From NCBI GenBank assembly GCA_014084085.1, contig NPFB01000004.1, forward strand, positions 53,595 through 117,594: 64,000 nucleotides of DNA. Direction: 5' to 3'. Source of the stretch: Hondaea fermentalgiana. Lineage: Eukaryota; Sar; Bigyra; Thraustochytrida; Thraustochytriidae. Shown here one piece after another: positions 19,372 through 29,067 of this stretch (position 1 is the stretch's first letter; the number at the start of each line of letters is the position of its first letter). A program made the translations under genes and the position numbers. The notes under the pieces were generated by a model, which was not told where the DNA came from, made no database searches, and worked only from the letters and a program-made list of their open reading frames with translations.

Positions 19372-21992
19372 AACCTTTGCTTTGACCTCTGCCTGCGTGC
19401 CTCGTTGCGAGCTTGCGTCAAGCCAACGCTGGCCAACTCGGGTCAACCTGAGAGAGTCCAGACGGAATGAGACGATCTCGAGCGATGGGTTTTGCTTCGC
19501 AGGAAACCTCGGGGGCACCTGGCAGCGGCAGCTTCGAGCCTTCCTTCCGCGCGCGCAGCCTTGGCGGGCCCTGTCCTGCCGCCTCCTTTTTTACCAAAAG
19601 TTTGTCAGATGAGGCCGAGACTTGCGGACCCCCTTCTTTTATCGCTCGATCAATCAATCGATCATTCCATCTCGATTCAATCTATCAATCGACCCTGCGA
19701 TCGCTCTCCGCGATGACGACGCCCCGCTTTGTGGCCCTGCTCGGGTGACGGTATACCGGACCCGGACCGCGACGCTCCTGCACCGGACCAGGGGCTAATC
19801 GAAAAGCGTTGCGCATACTGTCCACGCCTTCGCGTTGCGCAGACCGCGGCGCGTGCATTTTTTTGGGCGCGAGTCCTTTTTTTATTTGTGATGTTATTTT
19901 ATTATGCACCGTGAGGCCCTGACGCGGCGATGCGCGTCGTCCCCGAAGTCGCGCCCGGAGGGGCAGAGACGGCTGTGGCTGGCGGGCAGGCTGGCTCCGA
20001 GTCCGAGTCCGAGTCTGCGTCCGCGTCTGCGCTGCCGCGTGCTTCCTCTTGGGCCGGAAACCGCATTTCATGCGAGCGTCTGCGAGGCTGGCTGGCAGTG
20101 GGGAAGGGAAACCAAGCCGTGTCGCGTGGCATCGTCGCTCGTCTCTGTAGCAGCTTTTAAGAACGCATCGACAGCTCCTGACGCGCCAACCAAACGAAGT
20201 GAAGACCAGCGGCGCGGGCAGCGCCTGAAGGGAGCGCGAGGGCGGGGGTGTCGAAGCGTGGGGCCGACTTGAGTCGTCGTAGATGAAGCGAGTGTTGCGG
20301 TCACCGGTCGCGGCGCCACGAATGCACCAAAAAACGGCGGAGATTGTTTGCGTTCGAGGGCAAGATGCATTGAGGCCTCGTAGCGAGTACGCTAGGTATC
20401 GATAGCTAAGCTAGCTAGCTAGCACTTGATGCAAGTTGCCACGATGGTTTTTCTTCGCCCTCCCCATTGGTGAAGAAGGCGCGACGCACGTAGCATGACG
20501 GCCCGAACAGCCTTTCGCAGCGCCGTTCTAGATCGCCGTGCTGTGCTGGCAAGTGCTGTGCTGTCCGGACGAAACCAATTTACAGGAACAGTCAAGACGT
20601 GGCTTGGATTCGAGCATGGCCATCACAATGGAAAGATGAGCTTACTAATTTTGAGTCGGGAGAGTTCGCGAGTTCCTGGATCGCGTGGCGCACTGCCACC
20701 GTCGGCATCGTCCACCATGGAGTAAAAGAAAGCAAGAACCACTCGCCTCCGTCTCCGTCTCCGTCCCTACCTCTTATGCTATACCGTCAGAATCATCGCT
20801 CGTCACGGGATAAGGACAACTTCCCCCTCAGAAGAAGAAGGAGAAGAAGTCGTTAAACTTTCTTTCGCCTCCCTCCTCCCAATTGGTCAGCTGGGCCGTG
20901 CCGGCGGTACGAACTAGCAAGCACCGCGTGTTTTCTGCGCCTCGATGAGCTCGCAGCCGCCTGGTCGCCTCTCGCCTCACCGTGACCTCACCGCGCACGC
21001 CATGCATTGCAGTCCCGCGCACAGTGTGGCTTCGCATCCTTCCCCTCGCAGTTCTCCGCTGTGGCCCTCGCCAATCTTTCCCTTTCTCCATCCTCATTCA
21101 CTGTCACTCTCTGCCCATCAATCTCTCACAGTGACGGTTCACCACGCCCCCCCCCGCCCAGCCACCTGCACAGGACCCAGAAACACCCTTCGGTCCGCCA
21201 CTCCGCATTCCAGCCGAGTCCGGTGCGCGCTGCGCCGCGTCTCGTCGGTGTCGACATCCGGCCGAAGAGAAGAGACCCGCGCCTGCGGTGCCGCCGAACA
21301 CGACGAGCGCCCACGCGTCGTGGGGCGGCGTCTCCGTCATGCAGCAGCCAGCTGCAGCTGCAGCTGCCTGCGCATAAGCAGCGAGTGATTGCTCATAAGC
21401 AGCTGCAGCAGCACATTGCCGAGGCCGGCGGAAGGGACGAACGAGGCCCAGGCGCTCGTGAAAGCGCATTTCCGAGGCGCGCTCGGCGACGACGCTGTGC
21501 GGCGACGACGGCCCTGCCGGCCGGGCCTGGGTGGACGCGGGACGCGAGGCTTATTAGTAGAAATTGGGGAAGCCGGGCTGAGCGATTGGAGCGGGTTGAG
21601 GACGAGGGAACGACTTGTCTAGGTGCGGCTGAGTCGTCAGAGCCAGCCCGGCGAGAAAGAGACGCCGCCGAGTGCGACGGGGAACGCTGCGCCGAGCTTG
21701 CATCGCATCGCACCGCATCGCACCGCATCGCACCGCATCGCTCCGCATCGCACCGCATCGCACCGCATCGCATCGAGACGCAACGCAGCGAGACGCGACG
21801 CTGGGCCTCCCCGGGAAAAAGAAATTATCTAACCCACAAATCCCGAACGAGACAGAACTCGGCAGCAGAAACGAATCAGGCCTCGCTCGAGCAGCAGCTG
21901 CAGCAGCAGCAGCCCATCGCGAGCAAGGCCTCAGCCAGCAAAACACCAATCAGAGCAAGAGTCGCACGCGAACCTTGACATCCTTTGCCAAC
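19332..21992. other. Long divergent intergenic region between the reductase and the desaturase
   Basis: About 2.7 kb. It carries the (GAA)n tract, GAGTCC-type hexamer repeats (about 19995-20035), a GCTAGCTAGCTAGC stretch (about 20410), a CCGTCT repeat (about 20745-20770) and a 10-bp minisatellite (21701-21780). Open frames near 20495 and 21007 lack domain similarity. Likely promoters and leader sequence. Confidence 0.45.
21701..21780 (+). repeat. 10-bp minisatellite CACCGCATCG in the desaturase leader
   Basis: About eight near-perfect tandem copies of the decamer CACCGCATCG, with single-base variants (CTCCGCATCG, CATCGCATCG), ending about 210 bp before the desaturase ATG. Confidence 0.88.
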
Positions 21993-23282
21993 ATGTGCAA
22001 GGTCGAGACCAAGCAGCACGCTGCGGCCACCGCCGTCCAGGCACCGGAGCAGCAGCAGCAGTCGCACCAGCTGCCGTCCGCAGCGCAAGCCTCGACGGGA
22101 GAGGTCCTGGAAAAGCGACCCACTATCCATGGCAAGCACAATCCAGACCTGCCCACGCTCGGGGAGATTCGTGCCGCGGTACCCAAGCACTGCTTCGAGC
22201 GCTCGCTACTCACCAGTTCGCTGTACCTTGGGCGCGACCTCGTCATGGCAACGATCCTGTTCTGCACGGCGCGGCACTTCCTGCCCGTATACGACATGGG
22301 CGTCTTGGGCGCCATCGGCTGGACAGCCTACGTAATTGTTCAAGGCACGGTCTTTGCTGGACTCTGGGTCCTCGGTCACGAGTGCGGACATCAGGCATTT
22401 TCCAACTACAGAGTAGTCAACGACACGGTCGGCTACCTTGTGCACACTGCATTGCTTGTGCCTTACTTTAGCTGGGCGTACACGCATGGCTTGCACCACG
22501 CCCGTGTCAACCACATGCTCGACGGCGAGTCTCACACTCCCAACCTGCAAAAGAAAGTCATGGCTAGCTTTCAAAAGTTCGCCGACCTCATGGGCGACGA
22601 GGCCTTTGCTGTCTTCCACGTCTTTATCTATCTCCTTCTCGCCTGGCCGCTGTACATCATCAATGGCAGCGGGGCATCCAAGCGCAACCACGAGGGTAAG
22701 CGGTGGTCAAAGGAGATGCTCAAGCGACCTAACCACTTTTTGCCCACCTCGGAGCTCTTCCCGGACAAGATGCGTCTCAGTGTGGCAGGCTCTACGGCCG
22801 GTGTGCTCGTGGTCATTGCTGGATTGTGTTACTGGGGTTCCATCGAGGGTTCGCGGACCGTGCTGCTTCAGTACTTTCTCCCTTACCTTGTTGTGAACGC
22901 CTACCTCATTGGTTTCACATGGATGCAGCATACTCACCCAGATGTCCCGCATCTTGGCGAAGACGAGTGGTCCTGGGTCGCTGGAACCATTCTCACCATC
23001 GATCGCCCTTATCCTGCCTTTATCGACGTACTCACACACCGCATCGGATCCACGCACGTTGCGCATCATCTTTTCTCGAAGATGCCCTGGTATCATGCCC
23101 GCGAAGCCACTGTTCACATCAAGGCTTTGCTCGAGCCCAAGGGGGTCTACAACTATGACCCGACGCCGTTTTACAAGGCGCTGTACAACACCGCCAGATA
23201 CTGTCACTTCATGGAGGGCGTCGAAGGCATTCAGTTCTTCAAACACGTCGACGCTCAATCTACGAAAGCAAAGGTCCTCTAA
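21993..23282 (+). CDS. FAD2-type (delta-12-like) membrane fatty acid desaturase
   Basis: 429 aa. All three histidine boxes of membrane di-iron desaturases are present: HECGHQ (129-134), HGLHH followed by ARVNH (from 165) and HVAHH (355-359). Four or more hydrophobic spans separate them. The first-box context (VLGHECGHQAFSNY) and the third (STHVAHHLFSKMPWYHA) match plant and protist FAD2-type enzymes, which insert a double bond at delta-12 (or omega-3) of acyl lipids in the ER. There is no cytochrome b5 domain. Delta-12 against omega-3 regiospecificity cannot be settled by eye. The ATG at 21993 is chosen because the upstream open frame is mostly minisatellite. Confidence 0.87.
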   Translation: MCKVETKQHAAATAVQAPEQQQQSHQLPSAAQASTGEVLEKRPTIHGKHNPDLPTLGEIRAAVPKHCFERSLLTSSLYLGRDLVMATILFCTARHFLPVYDMGVLGAIGWTAYVIVQGTVFAGLWVLGHECGHQAFSNYRVVNDTVGYLVHTALLVPYFSWAYTHGLHHARVNHMLDGESHTPNLQKKVMASFQKFADLMGDEAFAVFHVFIYLLLAWPLYIINGSGASKRNHEGKRWSKEMLKRPNHFLPTSELFPDKMRLSVAGSTAGVLVVIAGLCYWGSIEGSRTVLLQYFLPYLVVNAYLIGFTWMQHTHPDVPHLGEDEWSWVAGTILTIDRPYPAFIDVLTHRIGSTHVAHHLFSKMPWYHAREATVHIKALLEPKGVYNYDPTPFYKALYNTARYCHFMEGVEGIQFFKHVDAQSTKAKVL

Positions 23283-24511
23283 GTTTCCCTCCTTCTAGGA
23301 CAATCACTTTCATTGCTACCATACAATGTAACTTCATCGCCCCTTCTCGTAACCAATTTGTCTCTCTTTTCACCTTGTGATTGAATCGCCATCACGTAGG
23401 CCTACCTCTTCGTTTCTTTTCTTTAAATTTCTACAAGCCAACTCCTTACCGCGCACGTACGTGAAGCTTTGTCGAAATGAAAGCACCAGGCATCGGAACG
23501 AACTGTTCATCGATTATTTTTTTTTAATGAATCACATCAGAGTTGTGTTTGAGCTACGGATTTACATCAAAAACCCGAAAGACGGCGAGGTGTGGACATG
23601 TAAAAAGCAAAGAAGACGATAATCATATTAATATCGATCCCCCTTCGGTCGACCGAGGCGGCAACTTCTGTTGATGATGTCGGTGTTGAGACTGCCCCTC
23701 GCAAGTGACGGCAAGTCTTCTGCGAAAGGTCGACGCGAAGCTCGAAACTTGAGTCTCAAGAGCGATCGAGAGTTTTGACTCTTATGAGTGCCTGATCTGG
23801 CGCATTTGCGTTGACTTCTAACCCCACTTATTACTTTCTGCTCCCCTTGTCACCACCCCCACGAGGCCCGAATAAGGGGTGACTTTCCGTCTTCGAAGTT
23901 GCGCGGCTCGAAAAGTCCGAGATGTCACGTTTCAGGCCGAGCCGAATCCAGGCGTCCTCGCCGCGATCTGCGAAAGGCAAGTGCCGATTTTCGAGAATGT
24001 CAAATCTTATCGTCCACCACAGACGGTCGCAAAAGAGGCGCTTTAAGATTAAAACCAGACTGCGTCAAGACTGATTTCATATTGTCTGTGCAGTATTACT
24101 TTTGTTCGCCCCAAAGGCACGCGAGCTTTTGCAGCGGAAACTTCCTCTTCGTGCTCGTTTGCATCCTCTCACGAGTGAACACCATGTTGTTGAGCGAGAG
24201 GTGCTTTGAGATGGGCGACGTGGTGCTTATCTCCTCCCGCGAGTGTACGAAGTGAATCGAGACGGAGCGCCTTGTGGCGGGCGTCGACGGCAGGCACCTT
24301 GGACATGCATAGAGTAGCGGCGCAGCCAATAATAATTTCTCACCACTACGTTTCTCGACGCGTGAGGGGCTGCGGTAGAGCAAGAATTGCAAGCAAACAA
24401 TCGACAAAGGTTGTCTTGGCCACATTATGCAAAAATTTACAAAAGAGATGTGAGATGAAATGCAATGGGCGCCACGTAGGTTGAAGATAGGAGATAAAAC
24501 AAGCTCTGGGA
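23283..24511. other. Intergenic between convergent genes
   Basis: 1.2 kb between the stops of the desaturase and a thioesterase-like gene, much longer than at other convergent pairs here. AT-richer, with an AGGCCTA copy near 23397. No gene, RNA or repeat could be supported; an unannotated small gene is possible. Confidence 0.4.
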
Positions 24512-25273
24512 CTACTTCGTTTTGTCATCCTGAACACTTTGCTTGCCTCCAAAGCTCTTCATCAAAACATCTGTCCCTTCGTCCCAGCGAAGAAAGCCAT
24601 CAATGTTTGCGTGCTCGGTGGGCTTGCGCTTCTCAAGATCATCCAAAACATCCGAAGATACACCGATTCTAGTCAAGGCTTCACGCGGTGACATCTTGCG
24701 GCCTCCCTTTGTCGAGATTGTAATGGCGCGGACAAGACCTTGCGCATAAACAACCTTGGGCGTCTCTTCTGCGCTCGCCGTAACGCTCGTAAAGGTCTGT
24801 GTCATGTACATCCATTTGTCGTCAAAGGCATCAATGGTGGTCCAAATCTGATACCTGGAAAAGGGAGGAATCGCGCGCTGCACATTGGAAACCAAGATGG
24901 AAAAGCAAGAGGTCAGTGATATGTCAAGACGTTTTATTGGGGAGGCGCCTGCTGGCGATGAACTTACTCTGTATCGGAAGGCCTGACTGCCGATCATGAA
25001 TGTGTAGCCGTTCAAGAAGATCTCATTGGCAAGGCCGTTCATCCCGCATAGATGCCAGCGGGCGAGCTCCGCTGCATAAGGGTACGAGGCGTTGTTCATG
25101 TGCAGGTTGAAGTCAACGTCCGTAATTGCGGGAAAGCCCGCTCGCGACCGCCAGATGTGCGGCGTGTCCAGTGCAAGCATCGTGAGCGAGTGGAGCTTGC
25201 GCGAGGTCCATCCTCGTTGCGCCAGCCAACGCACAATGGCGCCAACGATGAGGGTGGCAAAGCCGCGGAGCAT
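24512..25273 (-). CDS. THEM6-like hotdog-fold protein, copy A, two exons
   Basis: Exons 25273-24968 and 24877-24512 give 223 aa. A membrane-anchor-like N-terminus is followed by the 4HBT/THEM6 signature DVDFNLHMNNASYPYAAELA, then FRYR joined by splicing to RAIPPFSRYQIWTTIDAFDD and KWMYMTQTF. The 90-nt phase-0 intron has a GTAAGT donor and a CAG acceptor. THEM6-type proteins are thioesterase-superfamily members, probably acting on acyl-CoA or ER lipids; the precise substrate is unknown. The retained Asp in DVDFNLHMNN matches the usual catalytic-site position. A second copy lies 0.8 kb upstream in the same orientation, indicating tandem duplication. Confidence 0.82.
   Translation of the reverse strand: MLRGFATLIVGAIVRWLAQRGWTSRKLHSLTMLALDTPHIWRSRAGFPAITDVDFNLHMNNASYPYAAELARWHLCGMNGLANEIFLNGYTFMIGSQAFRYRVSSSPAGASPIKRLDISLTSCFSILVSNVQRAIPPFSRYQIWTTIDAFDDKWMYMTQTFTSVTASAEETPKVVYAQGLVRAITISTKGGRKMSPREALTRIGVSSDVLDDLEKRKPTEHANIDGFLRWDEGTDVLMKSFGGKQSVQDDKTK
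24878..24967 (-). other. Intron of THEM6-like copy A
   Basis: 90 nt, phase 0, donor GTAAGT and acceptor CAG. It interrupts the coding sequence between FRYR and RAIPPF, exactly as in copy B. Confidence 0.85.
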
Positions 25274-26038
25274 GTTCTTGCTCTACGTCTCCCGCCCAAC
25301 AACGACGCTAGAATGCGAGTGCGAGTGCGAGGCCGAGCTCGAGTGGACGGATGAGTGACTGGCTCTACGGAGCGCGCAGCGAAGGACCGAGACGCGCTGC
25401 CTTGCCTCCGTTTCTGCAGGGCCGCCGCGCAGTTCACGAACTGCTAGTTTAGTTGGTCGCGCGTTGCCCACGCTGGGGAAGCGTCTTGCAGGTGTGGTGT
25501 GACGCGCCCACGCTTAGGCTTTGCCCGGCACACTGTAGGGCCAAGGGGCCCAAGGGTTTCCGTCGTCATCACGGCTGCTGACTGACTGCGCGCGAGTAAG
25601 CCCGGGTTTTCGGAAGACTGGTTCGCCTTGCGCGGCCCGTGGTCCAGCCCGTGGTCCAGCCAGGCAACGCAAGAGAGCCTCCTATGGAGGGAGCGCTACG
25701 CGCGGTATAATCTGGAAGCCACGGCGATTCACATTTCCATCTCATTGCGTGCCATTTCGTTCAGACAGGCGAACGAGACCTTGTCGGACGGCGAGAACGA
25801 AAAAAATGGCGCAGTGTACAGAATTCTCCCGCCCGCCGAATGGGAACCGTATTTAGTAAGATAGGTGTTCCTTGCTTTGTTTATGCAAGCTATGAAATGA
25901 AGGCCGAAAAGGGAACGATACTTTGAGCAAACGGGACGAGACGCAAACTATGAATTTGCAAAAGACTTTGTAATCAATCTATACGCGAAGAAGGCTTATG
26001 ATCTAAAGTCTTCATAGTTCTAAGAAAGAGTAAAAAGG
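25274..26038. other. Spacer between the two THEM6-like copies
   Basis: Contains GAGTGC-type repeats (about 25315-25335) and a direct repeat of CCCGTGGTCCAG (about 25637-25660). It should hold the promoter of copy A and the 3' UTR of copy B. No gene. Confidence 0.45.
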
Positions 26039-26893
26039 TCATTTGGAGGGAAGACCAAAATCTTTCATCTTGCCATCGACAGCATTGTCCCAATGCAGAA
26101 AGCCCTGAATGTGCGCCTGATTGTCAGGCTTACGCTCCTCGAGGCGATCGATCGCCTCGGACGACACACCAATTTCGCTGAGCACGTCGCGAGGAGTCAG
26201 CTGCATGCCGCGCTTTGGAGGCATGATAATGGCGCGGACGAGCCCCTGTGCATATACTACTTTGGGCTTTTCGTCTGCAGAGGCCGTTGGGCTCGTAAAG
26301 GTTTGCGTCATGTACATCCATCTGTCATCGATGGCCTCAATCACCGTCCATACTTGGTACTTGGCAAAGGGAGGAATAGCGCGCTAAAAAGATGCGACCA
26401 ACAAAAGTTTGGAAACGTTGAGCGCGATGTTAGTTCTTTTCTCAAATAGAAACCAAACGACTGGGCTTGGATTCACCCAGTCTTTTCTTCTCATTTGTGC
26501 ACGGTGTTGTCCGCGTGATAGCCTTTTCCTTCCCCCAACGAGAAATCAAAAAGGGCGAGGATCGTCAGATGTGAGAAAACGTACTCTATAACGGAATGCT
26601 TGGCTGCCAAGAATAAAAGCCCATCGGTTCTTGACAACAGCGGAGACGAGGCCTACCTGTCCGGAGAGCTGCCAACGCGCAAGTTCGGCCGCAAAAACAA
26701 AGGAAGCGTTGTTCAGGTGCAAGTTGATGTCAACATCAAAAAGCGCCGGGAAACCTGCGCGCGTGCGATAAATGTGCGGCGTCTCGATGCCCAGCTTTCG
26801 CATGGCTTCAATCTTTTCCGGCACGCCTTCGCGTTGCACCATCCAGCGCTTGCCCAAACCTTGGAACGTCGCCAAGAGTCCACGGAAAACCAT
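26039..26893 (-). CDS. THEM6-like hotdog-fold protein, copy B, two exons
   Basis: Exons 26893-26585 and 26383-26039 give 217 aa. Strongly similar to copy A throughout: TPHIYRTRAGFPALFDVDIN, LHLNNASFVFAAELARWQL, GSQAFRYR, then after splicing RAIPPFAKYQVWTVIEAIDD and RWMYMTQTF. It also shares KVVYAQGLVRAI near the C-terminus. The 201-nt intron has donor GTACGT and acceptor TAG. In the hotdog signature, Asp is kept in DVDINLHLNN. The start at 26893 (MVFRGLL) gives a hydrophobic N-terminus like that of copy A. Divergence between copies is moderate, so the duplication is not recent. Confidence 0.82.
26384..26584 (-). other. Intron of THEM6-like copy B
   Basis: 201 nt, phase 0, donor GTACGT and acceptor TAG after a T-run. 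Same insertion site as in copy A, but unrelated length. It shows that GTACGT is a used donor in this genome. Confidence 0.83.
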
Positions 26894-27355
26894 CGTGCCA
26901 CCTGCTTTGGGTGCGTCGGCAATGTCCTTCGATCCCCAACTCTGCTTGCTGCGTTCTGTACGCACTCCAGGATGGTTTGGTGACTGCACGGCGCTGCGCC
27001 ACGCTACGCTCGGAGGTGCAGTGCAAGCAGCCACGCCAGACGTTCCACGAGTCTTGGGCGGGCCCGCGCACGCGCCCTGGCCAAACCTCGGGCGTAGACC
27101 AAGCTTTGCAATCGCCCCCGAGGCAGGACTGACGCGGTGACGCAAAAGTGAGAATTTATTGCGAAATCGGTTTACCTTTGGTCATGTGCAGCCACAGCAC
27201 GCGGAAGGAGGGAAAAGAACAAAAGAACGAGGAGAAAAGGATGTTGTTTGTACAGAGTTCTAGGGCATGGTTGTGCGGGGACTACTATCGCGATCGCGTG
27301 CTAGAGATGGTGGTGGTGGTGGTGGAACATATATACGTTTCCAGCCTTCTTTTCT
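26894..27355. other. Intergenic
   Basis: Promoter side of THEM6-like copy B and 3' UTR of the glutaredoxin fusion. It contains a (GGT)n run at about 27308-27325. No gene supported. Confidence 0.45.
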
Positions 27356-28279
27356 TTACGCGATGGACTGCGAAGTGCCCATGGCAGCTGCGGCAGCAGC
27401 AGCTGCTGCTGCTGTCGTCGTAGACGAGCTCGCAGATGTAGTCTCGTTTTGTAATGACTTGGCCTGCGAGAGTGGAAGCTGAGCAAGCACAGTCTGTATG
27501 ACGGTGGCATGAGGTTCAAGATCAAGACCAAGTCCCTTGGCCCACTTAAGGAGCGTGACGGCCGGAATCGACTGCGCAGCATTAGCCAAGAGCATTTCGT
27601 TGGCAGCAGCTAAAAGCACGAGCATACCTGCGCGAAGACCAACGTCATCGTGCACAAGCACGGGTCGGCTCATTTCCGAGAGCTTTTCAAGCGCCTTGAG
27701 AAGACTCGGCTCCGTGAGTGCATAAATGGGAAATTCCGCATAGGCAATCCCAGAAGACGTGCAGATTGGCTCCTCCTTTGGCGAGTACGCACCTGCGTCA
27801 GGGCGCAATATATTCAGGACGCTCGCGACACCAAATGACTTGAGGGCCTCGAGCTGACGCGCCGTTGGTTGTGCAGAGAAAGCAAGACCGTCGGTCACCT
27901 TCATGAGAGATGCGTCTGGCGGAGGCGGAAATGCGGGCGTGGGGGACGGTTTCAATGCGAGTTCGAGCAGCTGGTGTCGCAGGACATTGTATCCGCCTTC
28001 GCAGGTTGCGTCGAGCTTCATGAACTTGGTCGCATCTCCGACATACTCTTCATTAAAAAACACATGCGGGACCGTAAAGGTGCCCGTGCGCCGCACGCAA
28101 AAAGCTGCATAGGCGGTCTCTTTGCCGCAGTCTACCGTTTTGATCGTGATCTCGGCGGGCGTGCCCGGGCGTGTGTCGGCGATCTCTTGCAGCACGCACC
28201 CTCGGAACTTTTCCAGCATCGCGAGCACGCGTTTGCAGTACACGCAGTCCTCCTTCTCAAAGATGGTGACCTGCCCCAT
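27356..28279 (-). CDS. Glutaredoxin fused to a DUF442 phosphatase-like domain
   Basis: 307 aa. Residues 1-110 form a glutaredoxin/thioredoxin-fold domain with the dithiol motif CVYC (Cys12, Cys15), cis-proline motif TVPHVFFN (Pro71) and YVGD. Residues about 130-245 match DUF442, the cysteine-phosphatase-like domain of bacterial Blh-type proteins: GLAFSAQPTARQLEALKSFG and SVLNILRPD. The expected active loop HCxxGxR reads HDDVGLR (210-216), so the nucleophilic Cys is Asp while His, Gly and Arg remain. Phosphatase or sulfurtransferase chemistry of that domain is therefore unlikely. A poly-Ala/Thr tail encoded by GCA/GCT repeats precedes the stop. The cellular role is unknown; redox sensing is a guess. 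Confidence 0.78.
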   Translation of the reverse strand: MGQVTIFEKEDCVYCKRVLAMLEKFRGCVLQEIADTRPGTPAEITIKTVDCGKETAYAAFCVRRTGTFTVPHVFFNEEYVGDATKFMKLDATCEGGYNVLRHQLLELALKPSPTPAFPPPPDASLMKVTDGLAFSAQPTARQLEALKSFGVASVLNILRPDAGAYSPKEEPICTSSGIAYAEFPIYALTEPSLLKALEKLSEMSRPVLVHDDVGLRAGMLVLLAAANEMLLANAAQSIPAVTLLKWAKGLGLDLEPHATVIQTVLAQLPLSQAKSLQNETTSASSSTTTAAAAAAAAAAMGTSQSIA

Positions 28280-29067
28280 CCTCGCTCGCTCCCCGGACCT
28301 TCGCCGCCTTCCCTCCTGCACTCGCGGAGCCCGCTCCCTCCGCTCGCCCGCTCGCTCGCTCGCTCGCCCGCACGCGCACACGCACGCACGCAAGCGCTGC
28401 GGCAGCCCGCCTTCGCGCCGGGCTCCGTTCGGTCTTTAGCGATACCGCTTTGCTGCAAAGAGACAGACTCTGACAAACAGCCAGATAGTAGTGCGATAGA
28501 GTGACAGACTGACTCGGAGACCAACCTCCGGGCCGCGACCCGGTCCTCGCGAGCCGGCCGAGACCGCGCTCTTTCCCGACTTCGCGCCCGGGTCTTCGCT
28601 CGCACGCTGCAGCTGCTCGCTGTCGCGCCCCGAGGCAGGTCTGGACTCGCGTGGCACCTCGGACCCGCCCNNNNNNNNNNNNNNNNNNNNNNNNNNNNNN
28701 NNNNNNNNNNNNNNNNNNNNNNNNNNNNNNNNNNNNNNNNNNNNNNNNNNNNNNNNNNNNNNNNNNNNNNCCCCGCCGGCCTGGCGCCCGAGCCGGCGCG
28801 TTGCGCCCGGTCGCGCGCGAGCGGGCGCAGCCGGCGCAGTCGAGCGCGGCCCCGCTCGCTGTCTCTCGCAGTCACCGTCAGGCTGGCCGCACGCTCGTGC
28901 TTCGACAGCGATCAATCGCTCGACCCATCGATCGCTCGATCGCTCGACCCGTCGACGCGGGCCGGCGTCGGGCGGGCGGGGAAGGCAGGAAACCCGCGCT
29001 GCGCTGCGCCGGGCGGAAGGAAAGTCAGCGCCGCCGCTGCCACGCCCCGACCGAGCACTTGCGGAAC
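28280..29067. other. GC-rich divergent promoter containing an assembly gap
   Basis: Divergent intergenic region with (GCTC)n tracts (about 28340-28370), an ATCGATCGCTCGAC-rich patch (about 28908-28950) and 100 N. No gene is supported. Confidence 0.5.
28671..28770. other. Assembly gap (100 N)
   Basis: Exactly 100 undetermined bases flanked by C/G-rich sequence. The round length suggests a placeholder of unknown true size. Confidence 0.99.

Noticed and set aside
20495..20725. Small open frame of 76 codons with a plausible ATG
   Set aside because: No recognisable domain and no splice evidence; isolated in a repeat-bearing intergenic region.
21007..21978. A 323-codon plus-strand frame before the desaturase
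   Set aside because: Its sequence is largely repeat-derived (Arg/His/Ser) and it overlaps the leader in another frame.
28651..29067. Extension of the coiled-coil protein across the assembly gap
   Set aside because: The frame crosses undetermined bases and is Arg/Pro-rich; a good ATG exists at 29068.
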